Assembly: GCA_023429135.1 (NCBI GenBank) | Contig: JAEYWD010000076.1 | Location: forward strand, 1-21,404 | Direction: 5' to 3' | Length of the DNA: 21,404 bases | From: Bacteroidota bacterium | GTDB lineage: Bacteria; Bacteroidota; Bacteroidia; Bacteroidales; JAAUTT01 | Shown: positions 1 through 7,072 of the stretch, piece by piece | Position numbering within the stretch: the stretch's first letter is position 1 | Layout: each line of letters starts with the position of its first letter | The notes under the pieces: model-generated | What the model saw: the letters and a program-made list of their open reading frames with translations, nothing else | What the model was told of the DNA's origin: nothing | The model's database searches: none | Position numbers and translations under genes: made by a program

Positions 1-122
1 TCTTGGTCTGCAATCAATCGAAATATGTGTAAAGGGAAAACGTTAATAAAAACCGCCGCGGTACGTGAAGCGTATGCCAGGTGGTGTGGGAGGACAGCGG
101 TGCGAGCCGCTTCCTACCCGAT
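1..122 (+). mobile_element. 3' end of a group II intron (domains V and VI)
   Basis: The sequence shows a domain V-like hairpin at 51-86. CCGCC (53-57) pairs with GGTGG (80-84, one G-U), GG (60-61) with CC (77-78), and TACG (62-65) with CGTA (71-74) around a short GA-rich loop. TG (75-76) is the two-base bulge usual on the 3' side of domain V. Domain VI follows at 87-120: GGG (88-90) pairs with CCC (117-119), AGG (91-93) with CCT (113-115), and AGCGG (96-100) with CCGCT (107-111). This leaves A116 bulged as the presumed branch point, 7 bases from a likely 3' splice end GAT at 122. The wording ACCGCCG...GGTGGTGTG.GAGGAC...TTCCTAC.CGAT matches bacterial group II intron 3' ends as I remember them. 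The intron-encoded reverse transcriptase would lie left of the window; a frame ending at TAA 44-46 could be its C-terminus, but this is unproven. Confidence 0.8.
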
Positions 123-147
123 TAGAAGAACTGGTGAGTGTCTAGTT

Positions 148-217
148 GCGACCCTGGCCAGGGTCGTATCTCATCGTCAATCCATGATTTCTATAAACAT
201 ACGACTTCTCCGAAGTC
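148..217. repeat. Two-hairpin palindromic repeat, copy 1
   Basis: A perfect 18-bp palindrome, CGACCCTGGCCAGGGTCG, lies at 149-166. After a spacer holding CTATAAACAT (191-200), a second hairpin GACTTC-TCC-GAAGTC lies at 203-217. The same layout recurs at 6989-7057 with the same CTATAAACAT box and nearly the same spacing (36 and 35 bases between hairpins). It is probably a REP/BIME-like intergenic element. It sits 26 bases after the group II intron end and downstream of the minus-strand permease gene, where it might also act as a transcript end. Confidence 0.75.
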
Positions 218-366
218 AATGGAATAATCTTCAATTCCCTTATTGAATTCAAAAATAATAAATTAAACAGAATGCCTCTTAGTCGTTTTAAATGGGATAG
301 CCAAAATATTTCGTTCTCAATTCTAAGCTATTAAGAATTTACAAAGCTTTTCTAGGATAAAGATTT
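218..366. other. AT-rich intergenic stretch, nothing recognised
   Basis: Between the palindromic repeat and the end of the permease gene the sequence is AT-rich, without a convincing open frame, RNA or promoter. A short perfect palindrome TTGAATTCAA occurs near 242-251, which is not significant at this base composition. No clear GC-rich terminator hairpin follows the permease stop codon on the minus strand. Confidence 0.5.
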
Positions 367-1710
367 TTATGACCTATTCTTTCTCTTTAAAAGATAATAA
401 GCCGGGATTCCTGTTAAAACGGTTAAAATTCCCATTGACGACTCAAAGGGGCGTTGGAGATAGGCAAGAAAAAGAATGATAATGCCCGTTGTAAGATATA
501 TGATTTGTGGAATTGGGAAACCAGGTATTTTGAACGTGTTTTCGCCTTTTATCCTCAATTTAATCACTCCTGAAACCGCCAAAAGAGGGAAAATACTTAA
601 AGAAAAACCCATATAGGTTAATATTTGATCGAAGGTGCCTGTAATGGTCAGGACAAGCGCTATAGCACTTTGGAAAACAATGGATGTGGAAGGGGCGTTA
701 AATTTTGGATGAATTTTAGCTGCCGATTTAAAAAAAAGCCCATCCTTAGCCATGGAATAGTATACCCTGGGACCAATAATCATAAAAGCGCTCAGCGACG
801 AAAACAAAGCAAACGATATTAACACTGATGATACCGCTCCTCCAGTTCTGCCAAACATCTTTTCCATAGCCAAACCACCAACCGAAATCACGCCTTTCAT
901 TTCGGTGGGCGGAATTGCATAAATAAAAACCACGTTGATTAAAAAATATAAAACCATCACCACCATGGTTCCAAACAGCAGCGAAAGCGGCAGATTTCTT
1001 TTCGGATTTTTGATTTCCGATCCGATATACGTTGAAGCATTCCAGCCGCTATAGGCAAACATAATCCACATTAACGACAAACCAACAGTTTTCCAGTCGG
1101 CAAACCCCGATGCCAGCTTGTCGCCTGCATTGAAATGTGCAAGGTGGCCCGTTCCGGCAGCAAATCCCAGGACAATAAACCCAACAATTAAAACTATTTT
1201 CAGAATGGTAAGATAATTTTGAATAGTTGCGCCAAGTTTTAATCCTCTGTAGTGAATAGATGTAAAAAGAACGATAACTGCAACGGCCATGCCTTTCTCA
1301 AGAACAGGTTGCCCAATACCGGCAGTTGCCTGCACCCATGCTGGAAACTCCGGGAAAGCCCTTGTAAAATATACACTGAAACCAATGGCCGAAGCTGCTA
1401 TAGGTGCCGAAAAGCCAACCACAAACGAAATCCATCCGCTTAAGAAGCCTGTAAGAGGGCTATATAATCGGGAAAGATAGAGATATTCGCCGCCAGCTTC
1501 AGGCATATTGGCTCCTAATTCTCCATACGACAGTGCTCCACTTAGAGCAATAATACCTCCAGCCACCCAAAGGGTAAGCATCAGATAGGGATCACCCAGA
1601 TCGGCCATCAAAAGTCCCGAGGTCGTGAATATTCCGGCGCCAATCATATTAGCAATCACAATATTGGAGAGTGGGAAAAATCCCAGTCTTCTTTGCAAGC
1701 CATCATTCAA
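367..1710 (-). CDS. APC-family amino acid permease
   Basis: This 447-residue, very hydrophobic protein has about 12 membrane segments, the normal size for the amino acid-polyamine-organocation superfamily. The first membrane segment carries NMIGAGIFTTSG (residues 21-32), the glycine-rich unwound helix that binds the substrate backbone. ALSYGELGANMPEAGGEY and PRVYYSMAKDGLFF are further family hallmarks. The pattern resembles the LAT/neutral amino acid exchanger branch, but substrate and transport mode cannot be read from sequence. The start is a TTG codon at 1710-1708: no in-frame ATG precedes it before a stop about 45 bases upstream, and homologues begin at this distance from the first membrane helix. 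The gene shares its strand with the methyltransferase upstream (67-base gap), with no sign of a functional link. Confidence 0.9.
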   Translation of the reverse strand: MNDGLQRRLGFFPLSNIVIANMIGAGIFTTSGLLMADLGDPYLMLTLWVAGGIIALSGALSYGELGANMPEAGGEYLYLSRLYSPLTGFLSGWISFVVGFSAPIAASAIGFSVYFTRAFPEFPAWVQATAGIGQPVLEKGMAVAVIVLFTSIHYRGLKLGATIQNYLTILKIVLIVGFIVLGFAAGTGHLAHFNAGDKLASGFADWKTVGLSLMWIMFAYSGWNASTYIGSEIKNPKRNLPLSLLFGTMVVMVLYFLINVVFIYAIPPTEMKGVISVGGLAMEKMFGRTGGAVSSVLISFALFSSLSAFMIIGPRVYYSMAKDGLFFKSAAKIHPKFNAPSTSIVFQSAIALVLTITGTFDQILTYMGFSLSIFPLLAVSGVIKLRIKGENTFKIPGFPIPQIIYLTTGIIILFLAYLQRPFESSMGILTVLTGIPAYYLLKRKNRS

Positions 1711-1777
1711 GGAGTAACTTATTTTAGAATGAAAAAATTTTTTCCAAAGAAAAATTTAACGGAGAACTAACTTGCCA

Positions 1778-2581
1778 TTAGAATGAAGCAGTCCATTCCC
1801 TGGTACCCTTTTCGGCAACTACCGAACCCTGAATTTTATCGCCCACAACAGTTCCTTTGTAGGAGTCCTTTTTCACCTTAAAGCTGATTTCAGAGCCATT
1901 TAAGTGTCCGTCAGATATTTTTTCACCGTTAAGTGTGCCGGAGAATTTCTGGTATTTTTGTTCCAGGACAAGCTTTCCCTGATCTGTCTTCCATGTTCCT
2001 TGCACATCAGCAGGGACAATCCACAAAAGAGCCGTACAAAATCCACTGCCACAGTCGTTGATTGTTTCCTGAGCATCAGGTTCCCAGTCGCCCATGTTGA
2101 ATGTATTTGAAACAATCCGTGTTCCGGGTTTAAGTTTCAGCAGCGAAGGGCGTAACTGCATGTTCAGGTTTGTTAACAGAAAAAGGGTAACTACATTGGC
2201 TTTCGACAGATCGGTTTTAAAAAGATCAGCTTCCATAAATTTTGCTTTATTGCTCACCCCGGCTTCGGCAGCTTTTTTCTGCGAAAGCTTCACCATTTCG
2301 GGGTTATATTCAATACCTACGGCTGTAGCACCTCTTTGAGCGGCGGTAATTACAAGGCGGCCATCCCCGGAACCCAGGTCCATTAAATAATCGCCCGGAT
2401 TAACTTTAGCCATGTCGAGCATTTTGTCGACAAGCAATTGTGAGGTAGGCACCCACACCACATCTTTTCCCGGCTGACCGCTTGCTGGCTCGTAAGAACC
2501 GGTTTGGGCATTGATGCTTAGAATGAATAATGACACAAAGGAGATAAGCAATACCCGTTTGAAAAAACAAATATTATTCAT
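1778..2581 (-). CDS. Secreted SAM-dependent methyltransferase-like protein
   Basis: Residues 1-26 form a signal peptide: a lysine/arginine-containing start, a hydrophobic core, and a likely cut after NAQ. Residues about 45-190 are a class I methyltransferase (Rossmann) domain. Motif I, DLGSGDG, is at 68-74, the acidic end of strand 2 (GIEYNP, E91) follows, and MEAD lies at 116-119. The DLGSGDGR...GIEYNP pattern resembles FAM173/ATPSCKMT protein-lysine methyltransferases and DOT1-like enzymes. Residues about 193-267 form a small beta-rich module beginning GTWKTDQGKL, lipocalin- or barrel-like, with no catalytic signature. An exported SAM enzyme is odd because the periplasm normally lacks S-adenosylmethionine. 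The signal could instead be an inner-membrane anchor, or the protein may bind something else. The enzyme fold is secure; the target is unknown. Confidence 0.85.
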   Translation of the reverse strand: MNNICFFKRVLLISFVSLFILSINAQTGSYEPASGQPGKDVVWVPTSQLLVDKMLDMAKVNPGDYLMDLGSGDGRLVITAAQRGATAVGIEYNPEMVKLSQKKAAEAGVSNKAKFMEADLFKTDLSKANVVTLFLLTNLNMQLRPSLLKLKPGTRIVSNTFNMGDWEPDAQETINDCGSGFCTALLWIVPADVQGTWKTDQGKLVLEQKYQKFSGTLNGEKISDGHLNGSEISFKVKKDSYKGTVVGDKIQGSVVAEKGTREWTASF

Positions 2582-2720
2582 AGTTTAAATTTTTATATGG
2601 CTTAACGTAGCAACTGATTTGCAGGTAATAACTAAAAAACCAACATCGGATTTAAATGTTTCAAGAATCGGGTTAAAAGATTCTTTACCCATTAACGAAC
2701 AATGGAATTATAAGCATATT

Positions 2721-2750
2721 ATTGAATTTGAAAGTAAAACAGTATGTTTG
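2721..2750 (+). promoter_or_regulatory. Probable promoter for the helicase gene
   Basis: ATTG (2721-2724), 18 bases, then TATGTTTG (2743-2750), an exact match to the Bacteroidota -7 box TAnnTTTG. The -33 TTG is present and the spacing is one base shorter than usual. It ends 21 bases before the ATG at 2772, which favours that ATG over the TTG at 2760. Confidence 0.5.
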
Positions 2751-2771
2751 TAGCCGTAATTGTTTTCGCAA

Positions 2772-4547
2772 ATGAATCTCACTTCCGAACAATTTGATAT
2801 AATAAATTCAACCGGAAACATTAAAATAAATGCTGTTGCCGGATCGGGAAAAACTACCACCATCATTGAATATGCCAAAGCACGGCCCCGGGGGAGTAAA
2901 ATTCTTTACCTCGCATTTAATAAATCGGTAAAACTTGAAGCCGAAAGAAAATTCGCAGAACAAAAACTTTTCAATGTAAATGTAGAAACTGCCCATTCGT
3001 TGGCTTATAAACATATTGTTCACCGGTCGAAGTTCAAGGTTAGGCCTCAGGGTTACAAAACTCACGAAATTGCCGAAATGCTTGGATTGCAGGGCGATGG
3101 TGAAAAACATGCCGAATACATCGTGGCAAACCATATCAATAAGTTTATATCGTATTTCTGCAATAGCGATAAAACTAAAGTGCAGGAATTAAACTATCTC
3201 GATGTGGTTTCGGATAAAAAAGCGCAGGAGTTTGTATTGAAGCACTACAGCTACATCGAAACCCAAACCCGTCTGTTGCTTAAAAAAATGGACGATGCCC
3301 AGATTGAAATTACACACGACTTTTACCTGAAAAAATTCCAGTTGTCCAACCCACAGCTCCATTACGATTATATTCTGTTTGATGAAGGTCAGGATGCATC
3401 GCCAGCCATGTTGGACATTTTCCTGAAACAAAGGGCTGTAAAATTGATTGTTGGCGACACACACCAACAGATATATGGTTGGCGTTATGCTGTTAATTCA
3501 CTTGAAAAAACCGACTTTAAAACTTTCAATCTTTCGCATAGTTTCCGGTTCGGTGAAGATATTGCCAGGCTGGCGGCTGAAATTGTGGGTTGGAAAAATC
3601 ATTTCACTGAAATTCCGCCGGTTACAATTACCGGGAAAGGCACATCAAAAGACCATAAAGTAAAAGCCATTCTTGCACGAACCAACCTGGGTTTATTGTT
3701 AAAAGCCATAGAATATACGCAGGAGAGGGACGATGTAAAGCACATTTATTTCGAAGGGAACATAAACTCGTATACCTATGCCGATGATGGTACCTCGCTA
3801 TATGATGTGTTAAACCTGTACAACGGAAACCGCACGCATATAAAGGACAAACTTATTAAAGCTATGAACAGTTTAACGGAACTTGAAGAGTATATCGACA
3901 AAACTGATGACGTTCAATTAGGCATGATGGTTGAAATTGTTATGGAATATGGTAATGCTATTCCGGGAATTATAAAACGCATTAAAGATAAACATGTCGA
4001 AAACGACCAGAAACAGAAGGCCAGCATCATTTTCTCAACCGTACACCGCAGTAAAGGTATGGAATACGACACAGTTCATCTGGTTAACGATTTTATCACC
4101 GAAGAAAAAATAGGGAAAATTAAAGAAGAAAAGGACGATTGGAATTTAAGCAAGATTAATGAAGAGATAAACCTGCTATATGTGGCTGTTACCCGCACCC
4201 GTAACAGTATATTTATCCCCGAATCCTTGCTTCCCGAAGGGTTACCACAATCACCGCATATTCACATTGTTAAAGCTCCCAAACAGCCAAAAAGCTCCGA
4301 ATGGCTGACTGATATTGAATATTTAGCTGATAAAAAAGTTTCCAAAAGCAAAGCATTTACTCTGGAGGAAAAAAGAGCGAAAAACAAAGAGGCCTATACT
4401 CCCTGGACAACCGAACTCGACGACGAGCTAACCGTTTTGTACTGCGAAGGAGCCACCGTTAAGGATCTGGCTTTGCATTTCGGACGAACTTCCGGTGCCA
4501 TTCGGTCGAGGATTAAAAAACTGGAATTAAAAGAGTTGTACGGGTAA
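2772..4547 (+). CDS. UvrD/FBH1-like superfamily 1 DNA helicase with C-terminal HTH
   Basis: This 591-residue protein is an ATP-driven 3'-5' DNA helicase by family. Visible motifs in order are: Q motif LTSEQ (3-7), Walker A AVAGSGKTTT (21-30), motif II DEGQD (204-208), motif III GDTHQQIYGWR (228-238), motif IV SHSFRFGED (255-263), motif V STVHRSKGMEYD (422-433) and motif VI LLYVAVTRTRN (468-478). LYLAFNKSVKLEAER and VETAHSLAYKH resemble FBH1 (F-box helicase 1), which dismantles RecA/Rad51 filaments. Unlike UvrD/PcrA, the protein is short and ends in a separate HTH module (541-585: TPWTTELDDEL ... GRTSGAIRSRIKKL) of the Myb/GcrA kind, likely a DNA contact. ATG 2772 is preferred to an in-frame TTG at 2760. 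A plus-strand gene follows 27 bases later. Confidence 0.92.
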   Translation: MNLTSEQFDIINSTGNIKINAVAGSGKTTTIIEYAKARPRGSKILYLAFNKSVKLEAERKFAEQKLFNVNVETAHSLAYKHIVHRSKFKVRPQGYKTHEIAEMLGLQGDGEKHAEYIVANHINKFISYFCNSDKTKVQELNYLDVVSDKKAQEFVLKHYSYIETQTRLLLKKMDDAQIEITHDFYLKKFQLSNPQLHYDYILFDEGQDASPAMLDIFLKQRAVKLIVGDTHQQIYGWRYAVNSLEKTDFKTFNLSHSFRFGEDIARLAAEIVGWKNHFTEIPPVTITGKGTSKDHKVKAILARTNLGLLLKAIEYTQERDDVKHIYFEGNINSYTYADDGTSLYDVLNLYNGNRTHIKDKLIKAMNSLTELEEYIDKTDDVQLGMMVEIVMEYGNAIPGIIKRIKDKHVENDQKQKASIIFSTVHRSKGMEYDTVHLVNDFITEEKIGKIKEEKDDWNLSKINEEINLLYVAVTRTRNSIFIPESLLPEGLPQSPHIHIVKAPKQPKSSEWLTDIEYLADKKVSKSKAFTLEEKRAKNKEAYTPWTTELDDELTVLYCEGATVKDLALHFGRTSGAIRSRIKKLELKELYG

Positions 4548-4574
4548 CTTTAAAATAATTCAATAAAACAAATC

Positions 4575-5414
4575 ATGGAAAATTTCTCAGACGACGAAAT
4601 CAACAAAAAAATTGATATTGAACTTCGGAAGAAAGAACTTGAAAAGAAATATGGTGCATCTTTCAGCAAGCCTGATAGCACCCTTTCTCCTAAACTGGAA
4701 GAGGAATGGTTAAATCATATTGAGCAATTTGAGCAGCAATTCAAAAAAAGAGAAACTATAACAGTTTGGGATTACTTAGAGAAACCTGATTACAAGAAAG
4801 TGAGTGAAATTGAACCTGACGATATTTGCAGTGAATTGGATCGTTTGATGAATTTTATGAACGAGCGCAACATCGTGCTGGATACCCTTTGTCCGGTTGA
4901 CGATGCTGAGTTGTACCGTTTTATTATCGAAGAACTGTTTTTTTACGAAATGGACAATATCAGGATTAAAGGAATGAATACCTGTTTTATCTATGAAGAC
5001 TTTCATCCGAATGCGGAATATGACATTCGCCAGGCATATGATTATTTTTTCAGGTCGACCATGGCTAAACGGGAGAATGTAGGAGGGGAGGGTTATGATC
5101 TGTTGTATGTTGATAAGAATAATTATAGGAATGCTAAAGGTGAGATACTTGACAAAAATGAACTTATAAAAACAATTAACACTTTCCTTGAATCATTCGA
5201 TTATTTTGATTTTATCACCAATGAAATTGAAGATGTGGCATTTAATGAAAACAAGACAGATGCAATGTTAACTTTTGAAATTGAGTACAAAGGATGTTTT
5301 AATAACAGTCCTGAATTCATTACTTACAAAGGGAAAGGATATTTTAAGTTTAAACCCTGTGAATATGGCGGATGGGACATTTACCATATATCCATGCCCG
5401 GCCTGAAGATTTAA
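4575..5414 (+). CDS. Acidic protein of unknown function
   Basis: I do not recognise this 279-residue protein. It begins with a charged, helical, probably coiled-coil stretch (DDEINKKIDIELRKKELEKK). A central segment is rich in acidic and aromatic residues (about 70-170). The C-terminal ~100 residues alternate as beta strands, with GKGYFKF and GGWDIYHISMPGL near the end, which looks like an NTF2/SnoaL-type cone fold, though this is inference only. There is no signal peptide or membrane segment, so it should be cytoplasmic. It starts 27 bases after the helicase stop on the same strand with no promoter or terminator visible between, so the two are probably co-transcribed. The next genes converge from the other strand. 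It could be a helicase partner or simply an unrelated downstream gene. Confidence 0.75.
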   Translation: MENFSDDEINKKIDIELRKKELEKKYGASFSKPDSTLSPKLEEEWLNHIEQFEQQFKKRETITVWDYLEKPDYKKVSEIEPDDICSELDRLMNFMNERNIVLDTLCPVDDAELYRFIIEELFFYEMDNIRIKGMNTCFIYEDFHPNAEYDIRQAYDYFFRSTMAKRENVGGEGYDLLYVDKNNYRNAKGEILDKNELIKTINTFLESFDYFDFITNEIEDVAFNENKTDAMLTFEIEYKGCFNNSPEFITYKGKGYFKFKPCEYGGWDIYHISMPGLKI

Positions 5415-5442
5415 TACAACTAAATTCTAAACTGAGATTAAA

Positions 5443-5844
5443 CTAAAAGGGAAGCTGATCTTCCTCCAATTCTGAATCCTGAATATCGTCAGAATATTGT
5501 TCCATCTCCTCCCAGGTAACACCATAAGGGGCTCCACCAGGAGTATAACCAACAATATAGGCAAAATTTTCGTCTGATTCAATTACCGTTTCCTCAACCT
5601 TCTTCAGCTTTTTTGCTTTTTTCTGGTTTTTTCTGTCAATTTCACACCTTTTCAAATTTTCCTTCAGATCAGGAGGAAAAGTCACTCCGAGAATTTCAAG
5701 TTCAATTACAGCGCATAGTTTACTAGTACCATAATGTTTGGCATAACCGTGATAAAGCTTTTTACCTGTATAATTCTCCATCCACTTTTTTGCATGAAGT
5801 AGCCGCTGTTTACGTTTAAATCGTTTATGTTTAGGCTGAGGCAT
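5443..5844 (-). CDS. Small conserved protein with YTPGGAPYGVTWEEM motif
   Basis: This is a 133-residue cytoplasmic protein. The N-terminus is strongly basic (KHKRFKRKQRLLHAKKW, residues 5-21), a lysine-rich stretch lies at 71-82, and the tail is acidic. YTPGGAPYGVTWEEM (100-114) is the conserved signature of an unnamed family that I recall from many Bacteroidota and Firmicutes; no function is known to me. The basic head suggests nucleic-acid binding. I place the start at ATG 5844, 22 bases after the upstream stop. A longer in-frame reading to 5916 would overlap the upstream gene and add residues unlike the family. It is the last gene of a three-gene minus-strand operon and converges on the acidic protein ending at 5414. 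Confidence 0.75.
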   Translation of the reverse strand: MPQPKHKRFKRKQRLLHAKKWMENYTGKKLYHGYAKHYGTSKLCAVIELEILGVTFPPDLKENLKRCEIDRKNQKKAKKLKKVEETVIESDENFAYIVGYTPGGAPYGVTWEEMEQYSDDIQDSELEEDQLPF

Positions 5845-5866
5845 TATTGTTTTGCTTTTCAGTATA

Positions 5867-6361
5867 TTACTGATCCTCGTCAGTATCATCAAACCCGCTA
5901 AATGGAATATCCTCATCGGAATCTTTATCGAAAGGATCTACTCCTGGTGGATTAAATAATCCCCAGCGGTCGATCACATAGTTCCACTTGTCGAAACCGG
6001 CCACCCAGTCAATAAATAGTAAACGGTATTCCTCAAGCAACTCCCTCACAATCTTGTAATATTCCACATCCTCAAAACCAAACATCTCTAATTTATGATT
6101 ACCAACCATTAAATCATGTGCCGCTTTGCGAATAATAGCTGCGGCTTCCATCGTTAAATCGTATAGTCCGGCAGCTTCGGCGCCTGCTACTTTTACCGTC
6201 AGCATCGAGGCATCGGCAATCATCTCGGCTTTAATATATTGCAAATGTTCGTTTTCTTCGGGAATTAAATCACAAATTTCCCTGATTACATCACAAATTT
6301 CCTGTCCTTTCTTATAGATGTGAAGGTCTTTGGGGGATATTTCTTGTTCGTTGTTAAACAT
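5867..6361 (-). CDS. Helical S23/bAvd-like protein of unknown function
   Basis: This 164-residue protein is mostly alpha-helical and cytoplasmic. Residues 15-35, 40-66, 68-88 and 97-122 read as four amphipathic helices. They are followed by a conserved-looking segment FIDWVAGFDKWNYVIDRWGL (116-135), an NPPGVDPF turn and a very acidic tail (about 144-164). The helix order resembles the four-helix-bundle family that includes proteins encoded by 23S rRNA intervening sequences and bAvd of diversity-generating retroelements. This is weak pattern similarity, and no retroelement or rRNA is nearby. Its ATG (6361-6359) overlaps the stop of the upstream gene by one base (TAATG), a sign of translational coupling. 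Confidence 0.7.
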   Translation of the reverse strand: MFNNEQEISPKDLHIYKKGQEICDVIREICDLIPEENEHLQYIKAEMIADASMLTVKVAGAEAAGLYDLTMEAAAIIRKAAHDLMVGNHKLEMFGFEDVEYYKIVRELLEEYRLLFIDWVAGFDKWNYVIDRWGLFNPPGVDPFDKDSDEDIPFSGFDDTDEDQ

Positions 6362-6876
6362 TATTTCCGCGTAAATATCTTTTTCAATTTGGTTTCTCCG
6401 GTAACATAATTTTTACGGTACCTCTCAAGGTTGATTGTTTTCTTGTCCGCCGAAAGACTATAAGTATCGATTATAATAAATTCCTGCAAAACTCCTTTAA
6501 CCGTTTGTGTATCGATATTGGTAATTGTAAGCAGCTTTTTATCTGCCGACCACTTTGCCGACTTTTTACTCGTTCCGACTGACGATTTGGTTATTTGCTC
6601 CTTGCCGTCAAACCGGTAGGAGTCGGCAGATGTTTTCCATTCAGGACGGTCTGGATATATGTATGTTTCTGAAAAAGAAATAGAATCGCTAGTCTGACGA
6701 ATCTCCAGGATAACAGTGCCATCTAATTCAGACTCAAATCTGTCCTTATCGCTATTGGCACGGTCGTATTGCCATTTTCCAGAGAAATCTATTGGTGTCT
6801 GCGCATTTAAATCAGTTAAAAAGCTCATTAAAATAAGCAAACAGCCAATTTTCAAAAAGAGTTGGTTGGTTTTCAT
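6361..6876 (-). CDS. Secreted lipocalin-like protein
   Basis: This 171-residue protein has an N-terminal signal peptide (residues 1-25, likely cut after LNAQ), so it should be exported to the periplasm. The mature part begins TPIDFSGKWQYDRANSDKDR. It is then rich in alternating strands (GTVILEIRQTSDSISFSETY, KLLTITNIDTQTV, FIIIDTYSLSADKKTINLERY), the pattern of lipocalin-like or small beta-barrel domains common in Bacteroidota. FSGKW is the usual first-strand signature of such proteins. No catalytic residues are visible, so the ligand is unknown. It is the first gene of the operon running down to 5443. A promoter-like box lies about 36 bases upstream. Confidence 0.78.
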   Translation of the reverse strand: MKTNQLFLKIGCLLILMSFLTDLNAQTPIDFSGKWQYDRANSDKDRFESELDGTVILEIRQTSDSISFSETYIYPDRPEWKTSADSYRFDGKEQITKSSVGTSKKSAKWSADKKLLTITNIDTQTVKGVLQEFIIIDTYSLSADKKTINLERYRKNYVTGETKLKKIFTRK

Positions 6877-6911
6877 ACTTGCAAAGTTTAAGGTTTGTTT
6901 AAGAAATTAAC

Positions 6912-6919
6912 CAAAGATA
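6912..6919 (-). promoter_or_regulatory. Possible -7 promoter box of the lipocalin-like operon
   Basis: The minus strand reads TATCTTTG, an exact TAnnTTTG match, 35 bases upstream of the ATG at 6876. No TTTG is present at the expected -33 distance, so the call is weak. Confidence 0.35.
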
Positions 6920-6988
6920 AACTATTGAATGAACTATGAGTCTGGTTTATACATGTTTTTAATTGCTTATGATAAACAAATCAAATGT

Positions 6989-7057
6989 GCGACCCCAGCA
7001 GGGGTCGAATTCCCTATATCTAAATTCGTTCTATAAACATTTGACCTCTCTGAGATC
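6989..7057. repeat. Two-hairpin palindromic repeat, copy 2
   Basis: CGACCCC-AGCA-GGGGTCG (6990-7007) forms a 7-bp stem. CTATAAACAT (7031-7040) follows, then GACCTC-TCT-GAGATC (7043-7057), a 6-bp stem with one G-T pair. Arrangement and spacing match the copy at 148-217, while loop and spacer differ. It starts 15 bases beyond the stop of the minus-strand ATPase gene and lies upstream of the lipocalin-like operon, so it may separate the two transcripts. Confidence 0.75.
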
Positions 7058-7072
7058 ATGAAACAGTATCAG

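Noticed and set aside
25..246. Open frame of 73 codons on the plus strand
   Set aside because: It runs through the group II intron domains V/VI and the palindromic repeat, with no protein-like composition.
5845..5916. Longer N-terminus for the YGVTWEEM protein
   Set aside because: It would overlap the upstream gene by 50 bases, and the added residues are unlike the basic start of the family.
5867..6361. bAvd of a diversity-generating retroelement
   Set aside because: No reverse transcriptase, template repeat or variable repeat is seen around it, so only a fold-level resemblance is claimed.
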